Positions 1-10,982 of a DNA stretch of 64,000 nucleotides are shown here, in pieces; position 1 is the stretch's first letter, and every line of letters begins with the position of its first letter. The notes below the pieces were generated by a model. It saw only the letters and a program-made list of their open reading frames with translations. It made no database searches and was not told where the DNA came from. A program made the position numbers and the translations under genes. Source of the DNA: Angiostrongylus vasorum (Eukaryota; Nematoda; Chromadorea; Rhabditida; Metastrongylidae). Location: contig JADANN010000016.1 of the NCBI GenBank assembly GCA_018806985.1, positions 62,001 to 126,000 on the forward strand, written 5' to 3'.

Positions 1-164
1 AGCTTATGGACAACATATCCATTTGCGTAAAAGTCTAAGCACATCAAAACTCAGTTTTATATTTGAGTCAACCATATAGCTTTAGACGTTTTCAAATTAC
101 TTGCTTGATTTGTGAGAAAAAATTTGTCCGTGCAAAGCGCTAGTGTTTCTTAGAGCACGATAGT

Positions 165-458
165 GGTTGGTAGAGGTCGCGTGTAGCGCTATAGTCGTTG
201 GAGCCCCGCAATACATATGGGATCGATCTCCGCGCCCCAGGCTCACCAAGCCGCCTACCATTCCACCTGGGTCAACAAATTGGTACCAGACTTGTCTGGG
301 AGGACAGCAGCAGTGGCTCGATACATTGGTAGGCCACCGCGAGTCATTGTAAAGGCCAGATAAGCAGGCACTCAATCACTCCCGAAGATACTTAATGAAG
401 TCGAATGCATGGCGCATCCTTCAGGGGTTGATCAGCGCCGATAGCTTCATCCTTCATA
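165..458 (+). repeat. SINE-A copy (tRNA-derived)
   Basis: The tRNA-like head (gcgctatagtcgttgg, then gggatcgatc as B box) is followed by the shared core (caaattggtaccagacttgt) and the SINE-A tail with aatgaagtcgaatgcatggc and gttgatcagcgcc. It is nearly full length. Confidence 0.8.
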
Positions 459-1044
459 TTTATTAATACTGGTTGATAGCTGAGCGAAAAAGGTAAACGT
501 TGCAGGTTGGTGACGACATGCACGACTGTTCCTTTATCTTCCTGTACATTCTGTGTACGATGACTATTCGACAGAATCTACAAAAAGCTCTAGGATTCGC
601 TCCATCGCGCGCCATGAATCGTCAGCAGGGCAGCTGGGCACCTACACAGCAGCAGCAATTTAACTATTTCCGTTAGAACGTTCCGCTAAGTCAGAAGTGC
701 AATTCACAGGTTCTTTTCGTACTGTTACTATTTAACAGAGTAGTGAATTAAATATCTGTTGTTGAATTTATTCAGTATCAAGTACTATGAGTTTAGTATC
801 TGTGTCATTTTTGCAGAACAACGTTCCTGAACCATTCTAGAAATGTATTATTTCCGATCCGTGAGATTTGGTAAAATCATAACAATATAATACAATAAAT
901 ATATGCACAGTGCTGATAATCACAGTATCATAAGTAAACTAGAATTGTGTGAAGTAGACGAAATATGAAGTGCTAAGCGATGTTTTCCGCAGAGCACCTT
1001 TGACCTATTGAACGAACAAGAAAAAAAGATGGATAGAACCAATA
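459..1044. other. Intergenic, no gene seen
   Basis: This AT-rich stretch lies downstream of the CK2 beta stop codon. I see no exon or known repeat in it. A minus-strand AATAAA (plus-strand tttatt near 766) could be the CK2 beta polyadenylation signal, but it lies about 280 bp from the stop. Confidence 0.5.
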
Positions 1045-2117
1045 TTACGCTATATCGGGGTCATTCACTGGATAACTTTCAAGTGGTGGACGAATTTTAA
1101 ACCCGAATAATCTGTAAAAGAAAAAGTAGTGTATTGCTTAATGTAACCACACCTTTCTTATGTTGTGTTATCACTAAACAGTAAACATAAACAAACCTTG
1201 GCACGAACTGATGAGGTTTGGGGCGGCGATATTCTGGATACACCATCAGGAACATTTCCGGAAACGATGTACCGAAGTAGGCTCCATCAACGGATTGATG
1301 CCTGGCGTGTTTTGGGTGGTATATGTCACTGCACGATGAGCAGAACATCTTAACCGTATCTCGACCAGGTACGTCACTAGTACCAATTGGAAGGAGTGGA
1401 TGATCATAGCAAAAAACACGAGGACACGTTCCAAAGTCTCTATCTTGCCATTTCTGTAGCATCATGGACAGGCTCCCCTATAGGCGGACTTTTTCTTCAA
1501 AAAAGTTAAGTGGAGTTTCGTGAAAGGTAGAGTGCTATCCCACCTGTTAGAAAGAATGAATCTGGCATGTATCAGTCCATAAAGTTTTTCTGCGAATCGT
1601 TCCACCTCTTCAGCATTTCTGCCACACTCCTCGGCAGATTCATCTGAACAACTTATTGGCTTACTCTCTTATGAGCTGTCAAAACGAAAAGTTGTAAGGA
1701 AATTCACTGCGGGTGTTGCTGCTAAATGATGTCACAAAATAGTTTATTACAGTGTGCTCCAGGTTAACGGGATGCATGGACACTTAATGACTTTAGTTCC
1801 GAGTAACTGAACCTGTTATCAATCAATATACGTGAACAAGCAAAGATTGAGAACGTACCGGATTCCAAATCAAGTATTCTATCAAGCGCTTCGCGAAACT
1901 TGGGCACATGATCACTAAGCCCAGTTAAATTGAAGTTATCTCCAATATAGTCTTCATCAATCTGTAAAATCGTGTTTACGCAGAACCTTAAGAGCGATGA
2001 GACTCTGATCGACAAGCATTCCAGGAATAGGAGAAGTATTACTTCGCAAAAGAATTCGTTTCCACGATTGCTGCAGAACCAGCTCACCCATGAGGCCGGC
2101 GTTTCCGAGGAAGACAT
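1045..2117 (-). CDS. CSNK2B: Casein kinase 2 regulatory (beta) subunit, diverged paralog
   Basis: This is the regulatory subunit of the CK2 Ser/Thr kinase holoenzyme, which docks two catalytic alpha subunits on a beta dimer. Five exons join in frame: 2117-2043, 1961-1859, 1667-1544, 1472-1197 and 1111-1045, giving 214 residues against about 215 in animals. The N terminus MSSSE is the usual autophosphorylation site. WFC.n[13 protein letters not shown].Dn[14 protein letters not shown] and the zinc finger CPRVFC...CSSC (Cys117, 122, 145, 148) are present, as is the [17 protein letters not shown] and QFVPRLFGFKI end. It is odd for such a conserved family: the acidic loop is about 8 residues longer and Ser-rich (after DLES, near residue 60), and many core positions differ. 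Exon 4 needs a weak acceptor (ataggggag). I infer a diverged or tissue-restricted paralog; a decaying gene is the alternative. Plus-strand ttatag near the start fits a trans-splice acceptor on the minus strand. Confidence 0.9.
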
Positions 2118-2299
2118 CGATCGTCTACGAGCTCGACTATAAGTGAACGCTTACAAATCAGCTTACAAACCACGTCGTGATAACGAAGCAACACGTGGAA
2201 TTTCACGTGGAATGGCAGTGATTCTTCCGTAGAAGAACGATAAAAAGTAAAAAGGAAAGAAGCAAGAAATGACAGAAATAAATAAAGTGAAATACAAAC

Positions 2300-2625
2300 A
2301 CAATGATGGTGAGGTAGATAGAAAGACAGAACTAGCTAAGAGACAGGCGAAACAAAGGGACCCGCATGGTCTGGTGGTGGACGCGTTACTCCCCAGAAAA
2401 GACAATAGCGCGTTCGTTCCTACCTTATACACCAGCGTTCCAGAGTTTTGCAAATATCTCAACAACATTGTGGTTGCATATCGCTTAGTATCTTGCCGTG
2501 AAAATTGTAGCAGGCAGAAAATAAATGCAAAACATTGTGATTTCAACTACAGCCTCAGCTTAACTGGGTTCAGTGCCAATGTAGGGCTCCCCAGATCAAT
2601 CCCGTTGACGGGTGATTGCTGATGG
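2300..2625 (+). repeat. SINE-B copy
   Basis: It contains gacaggcgaaacaaaggac, the tRNA-like block ggtctggtggtggacgcg...gcgttcgttcc, then gttttgcaaatatctcaaca and a tail with aggcagaaaataaa. Confidence 0.75.
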
Positions 2626-3010
2626 CGCTGATCGATAGAACTAGTTGAGAGACGGGCGAAACAACGAACCCGCATGGTGTGGTGGTGAACGCGTTACTCC
2701 TCGGAAAGGGACAATAGCGCGTTCGTTCTCCACCTTAGAAACCAGCGGTCAGAGATCTGCAAATATCTCAGCAACATTGTGATGGTGAGATATTTGCAAA
2801 CTCGGACTGCAGGTGTCTGCGGTGGGAATCGAACACATTATTACCCTTTCTGGGGGCTGACGCGTTCACCACCACATTATGCGGATGATTCTTTTCACCT
2901 TTCTCTCAGCTACCTTTCTATCGATCAGTGCCATCAGCAATCACCCGTCAGCGATAATGATCTGGGGATTCCAATTCGGCACTGAACCCAGTTAAGCTGA
3001 GACTGTGTTC
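2626..3010. repeat. SINE-B inverted pair
   Basis: A plus-strand SINE-B arm (2626-2780) meets a minus-strand arm (2780-3010) at gcaaatatctcagcaacatt / gtgatggtgagatatttgca, so the two copies abut tail to tail. The outer ends carry the gatcgatag...tcagcaatcacccgtca segment. Confidence 0.7.
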
Positions 3011-3039
3011 GAAATCGCAATGTTAACCTTTTACTTGCC

Positions 3040-3325
3040 CCCTACTATAATTTAATAATATAACAGAATAAAAAAAGATACTTTAAAACGAACTTTCTCT
3101 TAACCTTGCTATGACTAATCAACACTGTATTTCTTCATTTACAAGCTTATTTTCGACGTCTTCGTATTCACCACAGCCGATGGTCAGGGTCGATAGTTGT
3201 TCCAGAAGAAGTTCCAGCTGTGGAGCACCGACTCGAATCACCGGCTCTGATGAAGACGAAGACGTCGAAATGTTGGCAGAATAAAGTTGTTTATCAACCT
3301 CGTGTAAACTTATAAATGAAGGAAT
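3040..3325 (+). repeat. Family C repeat with hammerhead-like motif
   Basis: It shares gaactttctcttaacctt..tgactaatca and the end atcaacctcgtgtaa with repeats near 12,075, 31,330 and 49,560. At 3247-3270 it reads CTGATGA, A, GACG-aaga-CGTC, GAAA, resembling the catalytic core and stem II of a hammerhead ribozyme. Confidence 0.6.
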
Positions 3326-3420
3326 ACCATGTTAATCGAAAACCCCTTACTTTACCGTAAAAGTTTCCAACGCAGTACCAATCTCAATTGGGAAGATAAC
3401 CTCGTGACAGTCACCAATAA

Positions 3421-3705
3421 AAAAGGATAAAGCATAAAGCCTCGAAAATGTTCAATTTCTGAGGGATGCGCCATGCATTCGACTCCATTCGTAGCATCGA
3501 AGAGGTGACTGAATGCAGGCCTGGGCTTTACAATGACTCGCGGTGGTCTATCGATATATCGAGCCAGTGCTGCTATCCTCCCAGACCAGACTGGTACCAT
3601 TTTGCCAAACCCGGAGGGCTGGAGGGCTTGGTGAGCCTTGGTGCAGGGATCGAACTCGTGTGTATTGCAAGGCGTCTCCGACCACTGCGCTCCACGCAAC
3701 ACTTA
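3421..3705 (-). repeat. SINE-A copy
   Basis: On the minus strand this is a near full-length SINE-A with head agtggtcggagacgcc, B box, shared core and the tail ending gcatggcgcatccctcag. Confidence 0.8.
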
Positions 3706-4115
3706 TCAATACATATAAAAATATCATGAGAGGTGAAACAACTTTTAAACTTCAATAACAACTCGAAAGCGGTTCATTTTCTCCGTACACGAAATCAAAG
3801 CGTTTAAAGAATTCTTGAATACCCTTAATTCTTGCACAACGCTTACATTTCTTAAATAATACATTTGTATTGTAAAAATAGACAGAGAGAATGGTTACCT
3901 ACCTCATGCCTTCCATTCGTATACTACAGAGCCACTCATCCTTTGCCGACCATCATCGAATCACTGGACAATTCGTGAGGTATATCCAGAAATTATAGCG
4001 ACCTAAACCAACGCTGAATACGGTAGATTTTTGCATCCTTTAAATTGCTGGAAATGCCGTATATTCCTTTTTTAGCGTAATTCGTCTTGGTAGTTGTCAT
4101 CTTCGTGGTTTTTGT

Positions 4116-4127
4116 TTTCTCTTTTAG
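4116..4127 (+). promoter_or_regulatory. Probable SL trans-splice acceptor of SF3A3
   Basis: A pyrimidine-rich ttttctcttttag ends 21 bp before the SF3A3 start codon, with no coding exon needed upstream. In nematodes this arrangement usually marks spliced-leader addition. Confidence 0.5.
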
Positions 4128-4148
4128 TAATATTCGGCTACTGTAGAT

Positions 4149-5757
4149 ATGGATTCGATCCTGGAAAACCAGCGAAAACTACATGAGGAACGCGAACGCA
4201 CCATCGATACGATTGTGAAGGAGATCATGAGCGATAAGAAAACGCACAAAGCAAACATCAATTCGCAACAACGTGTAAAGCAACTCGTCGATGTAAGATT
4301 TATAAAGTTGTGTAGCTGATACTAAAGACAAATGGGTGCGTGTAGAGCGATGGTTGGAGGCGCCCTGCAATACACATGGGATCTCTTAATAACTCAGAAG
4401 ACCGACTTTTTTATAAACCATAGCATAGATAGATGATATATTTATTTATATGATCTTATAAATTGATCTTGTTTAGTTGATGCGAGGTTGGTATAGGTCT
4501 TCCTTGTCGTTGATCGTTGTTGTTGGTGTTGTTGGTCGATGGCTGACGTTTCGGCGACTTCGCCTTCCTGAGAGCTGAGCCCCACGCTTAACATTACGAC
4601 TCTGAGGAAGGCGAAATCGCCGAAACGTTAGCCATCAACCAACAACACCAACAACAACGACAACGACAAGGAAGACTATACCAACCTCGCATCAGCTAAA
4701 GAAGATCAGTTTATAAGATCATATAAATAAATATATCAGCACATGGGATCGATCACCCGCCCCAGGCTCACCGAGACCCACATTCTTCAGGGATAGGTAG
4801 ATTGGTGCCAGACTTGTCTGGGAGGATAGTAGCACTGGTTGTATGTATCGGTAGGCTACCGCGGGTCATTGTAAAGGCTAGATATGCATGCAATCACCTC
4901 CAATGATGCTTAATAATGTCGAATGCATGGAGCATCCCTCAGGGATTGATCATCGCTGATTGCTTTATTCCTTTATCTTTCTAAAGACAGTATTTACTAC
5001 TTATGGAAGTATAGTTCGTTTTTTTAAAAGATTCTTATGACTTGGGATGGCGATGCTTATAATGCCTGTTTTTTTCTAACTTTTGAGGAAGCTTCTGTTG
5101 TTCGGAGGTGTTTTTTTTTCGAATATATCTTCATATTCCTGACTGTTTGACTCTCTGACTGAACGTGTGACTGTTTTAGCGATATCATGCATGTACAGAA
5201 AGTCTGGAACGTATGTACACTGACACTGAAGGTATTCGTAAGCGTGAAGTGGATGCTATTGCTGGACCGAATGAGTTCGCTGAGTTCTACGCTCGTTTGA
5301 AGCTTCTGAAAGATGCACATCGCAGGAATCCTGATGAGGTAAGGAGCTAAATACTATACGTTTTAGTTCATATTTTCGTGATTTTCTAGTCCTTTTAGTG
5401 TATAGACATTTCCACTCATTAAATATTGTTCACGATCTTCAGCAGTAACAGATTTATAGTCTTTTGAAATATTTTGGGATTTGTAATGAATATAATTCAC
5501 TAAGCTTGCTGAACCTCTTTCAATGGAGTTTCAAAAGATGCACGAGGAAATAGCGGATCCGGAACGAGAAGAAACAGACATGGTCCAGTTCACAGATGAG
5601 GAAGGCTATGGAAGGTGCGTAGTGTTGTTAGGCTTGAAATGTCGAACTGCATTGGCAAGTTTAAAGCTGCCATTTTCCTCAATTTCAAGTTTATGACTCA
5701 TGAAAGGAATCGTTTGGGAGACTACAATCTACAATCGTAAACCTTTCAAGTTTAAAT

Positions 5758-5839
<82 letters not shown>

Positions 5840-8800
5840 CACTTATATTCTGGATTTGTTGAAATCGTCTTAAAAAGCAATGTGTGCCTGTGATTGTTAT
5901 TGAATTGGCGAATGCTTTGTTCCCAGTTAAATCCCTTTCTCGATAGATTTTGAGAAGTGGTAAGGCCTTAGTAACAAGTGCGATGACTAACGTGGATAAG
6001 TTTTGGTTTTATCAAATTCGTTTAAATGTGGATCACCAATAGTAAAACGTCATCGCACGCGTTGTGGTACGAACAAAATCAGTCCTCGGTCGACTAATTT
6101 TAGTCGTAGACGATGCGGTTCCTAGTATATTTCATCGACTTCCTGACAATATTTCTCTCCTACGGCGCTGGTTTGATCCCTGCTTAGGTTCACCAAGCCT
6201 GTTATTCGTCCGGGGTCGGGAAATTGGTACAGGACTTGGTGGGTGAGAATTCTCACCGGTTCAACTGGGAACCCCTCTAGAAAGCCCGGCTATCACAGGA
6301 CTCCATGGAGAATCGACTCGACGAGCACTCTACAACATTCAAGTTGGAATGAAAAGTCTTCAAACAGCAATCGAAGTCACCTATGAAAGTTGGAAGACCT
6401 TTGTGGATAATAGATGTTAGGAAACGAATCGAATGTGGTACAGATAGTTTCAACGAAAACTACGAGTCCTTGGTCTAACTGTACTGTTGATATAACTTTA
6501 ATGATGCTGAGACATTTGCAAAACTCGGACCGCAGGTGTCTACGGTGGGGAACGAACGCGCTATTGTCCTTTCCGTTGAGTAGCGCGCTCACCACCACAC
6601 CATGCGGGTCTTTCGTTTCACCCTGTCTCTCAGATAGTTCTATTGATCTTTTGCCATCAGCAATCACCCGTCAGCGGGATTGATCTGGGGGAGCCCAAAT
6701 CGGCAGCGAACCCAGTTAAGCTGAGGCTGCGGTTTAGCTGAGAGACAGGCGAAACGAAAGACCCGCATGGTGTGGTGGTGAGCGCGCTACTCCCCGGAAA
6801 GGACAATAGCGCGTTCGTTCCCCACCGTAGACACCCTGCGGTCCGGAGTTTTGCAAATATCTCAACATCATTAAAGTTATATTTCGCAATACATACCCTG
6901 CCGCTAAAAAAAAGAGTAGGCAGTAAATAATAAGTCAAAATTGTGATTGTACTGTTGATAAATTTTCCCTAATTTAGATCTTCTCTACCAAATGTCTTTA
7001 TACTTGACGGCAATGATTAGCTCTTCATTCTAGAAAATGAAGTGGGAAGAGAAAAATGTATACTCCAAAGTGGCTATAGAACGTTCGTAAATGTAAAAGT
7101 GTACATAAAAGCGTTCGAAAATTTTCTTCCCAACAAAACCTTTTCTCTAACTTTGAATTTCGTTTAAGAGAAGCAGTAATGTTTCTGATATCTTTTCTTT
7201 CGATGATTACTCATAATGAATAGTATTTTTCAGGTTCTTGGATATGCATGCGTTGCATGCTTTGTATCTTAATCTGAAAGCAGTCAAAGTGAGTCTATGA
7301 TGATGCTTCTATCCTGTTGAGCTTGCCAACATACTAATAATTTCAGAAAATTGATTACATCACATATATCGGCCAGTTCGATAAATTTATAGATATCCCA
7401 AGAAATACAACTAAGAAAACTGGAGCGTATAAAGAATACTTGCACGCTCTTAAGGTTTGTAATTAGTTCTGTTTCTATTGGTTTCTATTTTACTTTCAAC
7501 TTTTTTCTTCCTTGAGTTGTATTCTGCGAGGATTTATCTACTCCTGAAGAAGATTGCTATCACGGCTGATTGCTGATGGAACTGGTAGATAGGAAACTAG
7601 CTGAGAGAATAGCGAAGCAAAGAATGCACTTGGTATGGTAGTGCCTTAGCCCCCGGAAAGGGTATATGCAAGTTCGTTCTCCACAGCAGACACCTGCGGT
7701 CTGGAGTTTTGCAAATATCTCAGCATCATTGTAGCTGCTATCATTTTAGTGGCGCATCCTCGAAATTTCTTGTAGTATCCCATAAATAACGTATAGGTGG
7801 TTTTAGGTTATAAGTACCTACTTCACTTGATATTTCCATCTCCATGTTTTCGATATTTCGTGAATACGAGGCTACAACTTCGTGTTTGTTTATCGAAGGA
7901 AAACAGTGGATTATGAACCAATGCCGAGGTTAATAGAACGTCGGTCTTGAAAATCTCTGAATAGTTTTTGGTTATAAAATGGCTACGATTTTTTTAATTT
8001 TAGGAATTTAAAGTACACCATTGTTTTTTTTCTTTAGTAATGTTTATTTCATAGCCTAATATTACTTATAGCTCTCGGCTTTTCATTCAGGATTACCTTG
8101 TATATTTTATGGAACGCACTCGTCCCCTTCACAACCTTGCAGAAGATTTCCAAAAGGTATCTCCAGTACGCTGATGAACATTTTCTTCCCTTAGCATCAT
8201 TTCGTTTGCTTCTCTATACTTTTTTCACTATTTTAAGAGTGATACGGAAGTTAAACGAATGTTTTCTGAAGGAACGTTGCCTGGCTGGCCACCGCTCACT
8301 ACCCCACAGCAGGTAAATTTCTGTGGTTATTTCTTATTTCTTATAACTACATTGTTCGACTTTACTATTATACAAGTATTTTTAGGCTACAATTGATATC
8401 TCTGCCTATAGCAGTCCATTTGAGTTAGAAAGTTTGGGCCTAGATAGGCTTAAAGCGGCGCTGATGACTTTGGGGTTGAAATGTGGAGGGTACTTGTTCT
8501 GTTATACTGGTTTTGAATAAGGTTTTTTCTTCTGAAAAAAAGAGATAAGCACCGGACTATGTACTATGTGTTTTCAGCACCCTGAAGGAACGTGCTGAAC
8601 GTCTCTTTGCTTCAAAAGGCGTGAGAGCTGGCGAAATAGGAAGAGACGCCTTAGCTAAGAAAGCTGATAATTCGAAAGAGCAAACTAGAATCCTAACTTT
8701 AGCTATGTTGGAAGGTCACATAAAATGGTTAGTTAGTTGGCATTATTTATATATTTGTGTATTCATGCTGCTTATGATGCTCGCATTGTAGTAGAGGTCT

Positions 8801-10705
8801 TTATTTATTTCCCTATTAACTTTTAAGTTTTATTCATTCCTGTTACAAACGAGGACACTTTGTCTCAGCTCCAGAATGGTTTTGAATTCAGTATGGGCAG
8901 TGTTCTAAGCGAAGAGAGGGATGCAACGCGTGAAAATGTGGAGAGGAAACAAGCAAGAACTGTTGGTGAAAATGAAGATGATGATGAAGAACCTCAAGTA
9001 TGTGTAAATATGTTTTGTACAGTTAACACATTTGCGACAATGTTAGTCCTTTTCTCATTAGCTAGACTTAATATAACTGGACAGTACTTGGGAACTCAAA
9101 GAACTTCTAGAAGAGACAGTGCCTTATCGTTCCAGAAGTATGCACATAGTTCTTTTAGGAAATTTTTTAATATTTCAGCTTTTTCAAACTGAAATCCCAG
9201 GGAATATTAGTGCAATAGAAGGGATTATAAGATTTTTTAACACCGGCACAGCTGCCATCGATCTAAACAGCGAGCTCGCTGGAATAAACCATCATGTCCT
9301 TATGGACGAAATCCTTGTTCATTCTTTCTGCCACTGCAAGTTTCGAGGAAAAAAAGCGAAAAAAAAACTAGTTCATGGGTTATCAAAAACAAAGATTTCG
9401 TCCTAGAATTAAATAACTCGTATTGTCAAAATTGATAGATTTTAATGGTTTTACATTGTCTGCGAAAGTTCACCATAAACAAAGGTGCTTTCTTTCGTAT
9501 TTGAAAGGCAAAATTATGCCTGCTACCTTGCATCAGTCAATGTATCAGTTCGTCGTGAATATGTTAATACTGTCGAAAACGCATTGCTTTCGATACAACA
9601 ATTTGCTTCGTTTTAGGTTGAGAGTGATGACGAAGAAGATAGTGGTGTACCATACAATCCAAAAAACCTTCCATTAGGGTATGTTTGGCTTCTAATTTCC
9701 CAAAATTCTTTGTTTATGATTGTTACTGCGGCACAGTATTTATTTAATTCATAGATAGTTAACTACTTCGCCCACTTTAGGTGGGACGGCAAACCAATTC
9801 CTTACTGGTTGTACAAGCTACATGGACTCAATATATCGTACTCGTGTGAAATATGCGGAAACCAAGTGTATAAAGGACCAAAGGCTTTTCAAAAACACTT
9901 CAACGTGAGTTTCTCAACTCAGGAATGCTTGGATCAATTGTAGTGTTGAGTTCTAATCATAATGACTGAGGCGGTGGTATGTCCTACCATACCCAAGAAT
10001 ATTTCTAGTAGGAAAGATCATTAAGTACGATGTGTTACAATCTCTCCTATGTAGGAATGGCGACATTCTCACGGAATGCGTTGTCTTGGTATTCCAAACA
10101 CGGCTCATTTCGCCAATATTACACAGATTAAAGATGCATTGGATTTATGGAATAAAATCAAAGGAGAAAAAGGTGCGCAAACTACTCGCAATCGTTTTCA
10201 GCTGCCGTATTCTCATATTACATACTTATACATCTAGGGTTCCATTGGAATAGCAATTTATGAATTTACTAGCTAACCTGTACTAGTTATTAACGTCTTA
10301 ACATAACGCCTTTACTAACGTCCGATTTGTTTGACTGTGACAGTACAATCCATCACTTTAGCATTAGCAGTATTTATTTTGATGGAAAGTAGTAAGGGAA
10401 TACAACGGTATTAAATGTTTGTGTTGGATAACTTCACGAGGAATCGTACACCCACCAGTACTACTCCCCTCTGAGCGATATTTTGCTCGTTAAGGTCCTC
10501 TTTGCGGAATCCTGAGGGATACGCCTCGTTTTTCAGCTTCTACTAAATTGTTTTCGGATATTAACAGATAATACATTCTTGAATTTTGAACTTACAGGAG
10601 AGGCAGAAATGGAATCCTGATCTGGATGAGGAATATGAAGATACATCAGGAAATGTAGTAAACAAGAAAATGTATGAGGATCTCAAAAGACAGGGACTTT
10701 TGTAG
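4149..10705 (+). CDS. SF3A3: Splicing factor 3A subunit 3 (SF3a60)
   Basis: This is a core U2 snRNP protein that helps recruit U2 to the branch point. Fourteen exons were read: 4149-4292, 5180-5338, 5505-5614, 7234-7288, 7347-7454, 8091-8156, 8238-8312, 8386-8489, 8578-8727, 8892-8997, 9617-9678, 9781-9904, 10055-10172 and 10598-10705. They give about 495 residues, as in animal SF3A3 (about 501). Diagnostic stretches are [18 protein letters not shown], the SAP-like [44 protein letters not shown] and the matrin-type zinc finger CEICGN...H..EWRH followed by [11 protein letters not shown], ending [10 protein letters not shown]. Introns hold a (TA)n tract and SINEs. One oddity is the exon 13 donor: it falls in phase 1 (GAA AAA G|gtgcgc) while exon 14 starts in phase 0 (GAG AGG), a one-base conflict at an A5 run. 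AATAAA at 10814 is the likely polyadenylation signal. Confidence 0.97.
4334..4985 (+). repeat. SINE-A split by a fold-back insertion
   Basis: The SINE-A head (gatggttggaggcgccctgc, 4334-4383) breaks off after cacatgggatc and resumes with the same 11 bases at 4740, continuing to about 4985. It lies in SF3A3 intron 1. Confidence 0.8.
4384..4739. mobile_element. Fold-back (MITE-like) element with 11-bp target duplication
   Basis: The direct repeat cacatgggatc at 4373-4383 and 4740-4750 flanks a 356-bp insert. About 135 bp at 4430-4570 is nearly the reverse complement of 4603-4735 (gatatatttatttatatgat at one end, its complement at the other), leaving a loop of about 35 bp. The inner ends carry the same ggcgaaatcgccgaaacg motif as family C. 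No coding capacity. Confidence 0.8.
5762..5838. repeat. (TA)n microsatellite
   Basis: About 77 bp of uninterrupted TA dinucleotides in SF3A3 intron 3. Confidence 0.98.
6100..6440 (+). repeat. SINE-D copy
   Basis: It has the B-box-like tggtttgatccctgc, the shared core (ccggggtcgggaaattggta), the middle cggctatcacaggactcca and the tail aaagttggaagacctttgtg. It lies in SF3A3 intron 3. Confidence 0.75.
6495..6935. repeat. SINE-B inverted pair
   Basis: A minus-strand copy (6495-6725) meets a plus-strand copy (6728-6935). Both ends read gaga(c/t)atttgcaaaactc or its complement, forming a fold-back of about 200-bp arms in SF3A3 intron 3. Confidence 0.8.
7560..7745 (+). repeat. SINE-B copy, degraded
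   Basis: It runs from tgatggaactggtagatagg through ccccggaaagggtat to gttttgcaaatatctcagca, in SF3A3 intron 5. Confidence 0.7.
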
Positions 10706-10813
10706 ATATACCGTTAGTTCATAATGCACGTTTTTTCCTTTCCGCTGTTTAACTACAATCTCTTGCGTTTAATTTAAACGATAAGTTGTATAATACATGT
10801 TAAACACTCTAGT

Positions 10814-10819
10814 AATAAA
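10814..10819 (+). terminator. Polyadenylation signal of SF3A3
   Basis: AATAAA lies 109 bp after the stop codon, within the 277-bp gap to the convergent PIGG stop. Confidence 0.6.
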
Positions 10820-10982
10820 TTCTTCTTGTGGTGGTGAAGGTAGGGGGCTGATCAAGTGGTAAATTCTTTATGAGCAGGGCTTTGCACTTACACATTGTGC
10901 TTTAGTAACTTCTTAAATTATGAACATTTGGCATCTATGATGAAAAATTGGGACTACTTTAAACGAATAACAAGTAGTCAGC

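Noticed and set aside
1764..1860. Continuous 117-codon frame through CK2 beta exons 1 and 2
   Set aside because: The intervening stretch is an in-frame intron with GTAATA donor and TTTTACAG acceptor; family alignment supports splicing.
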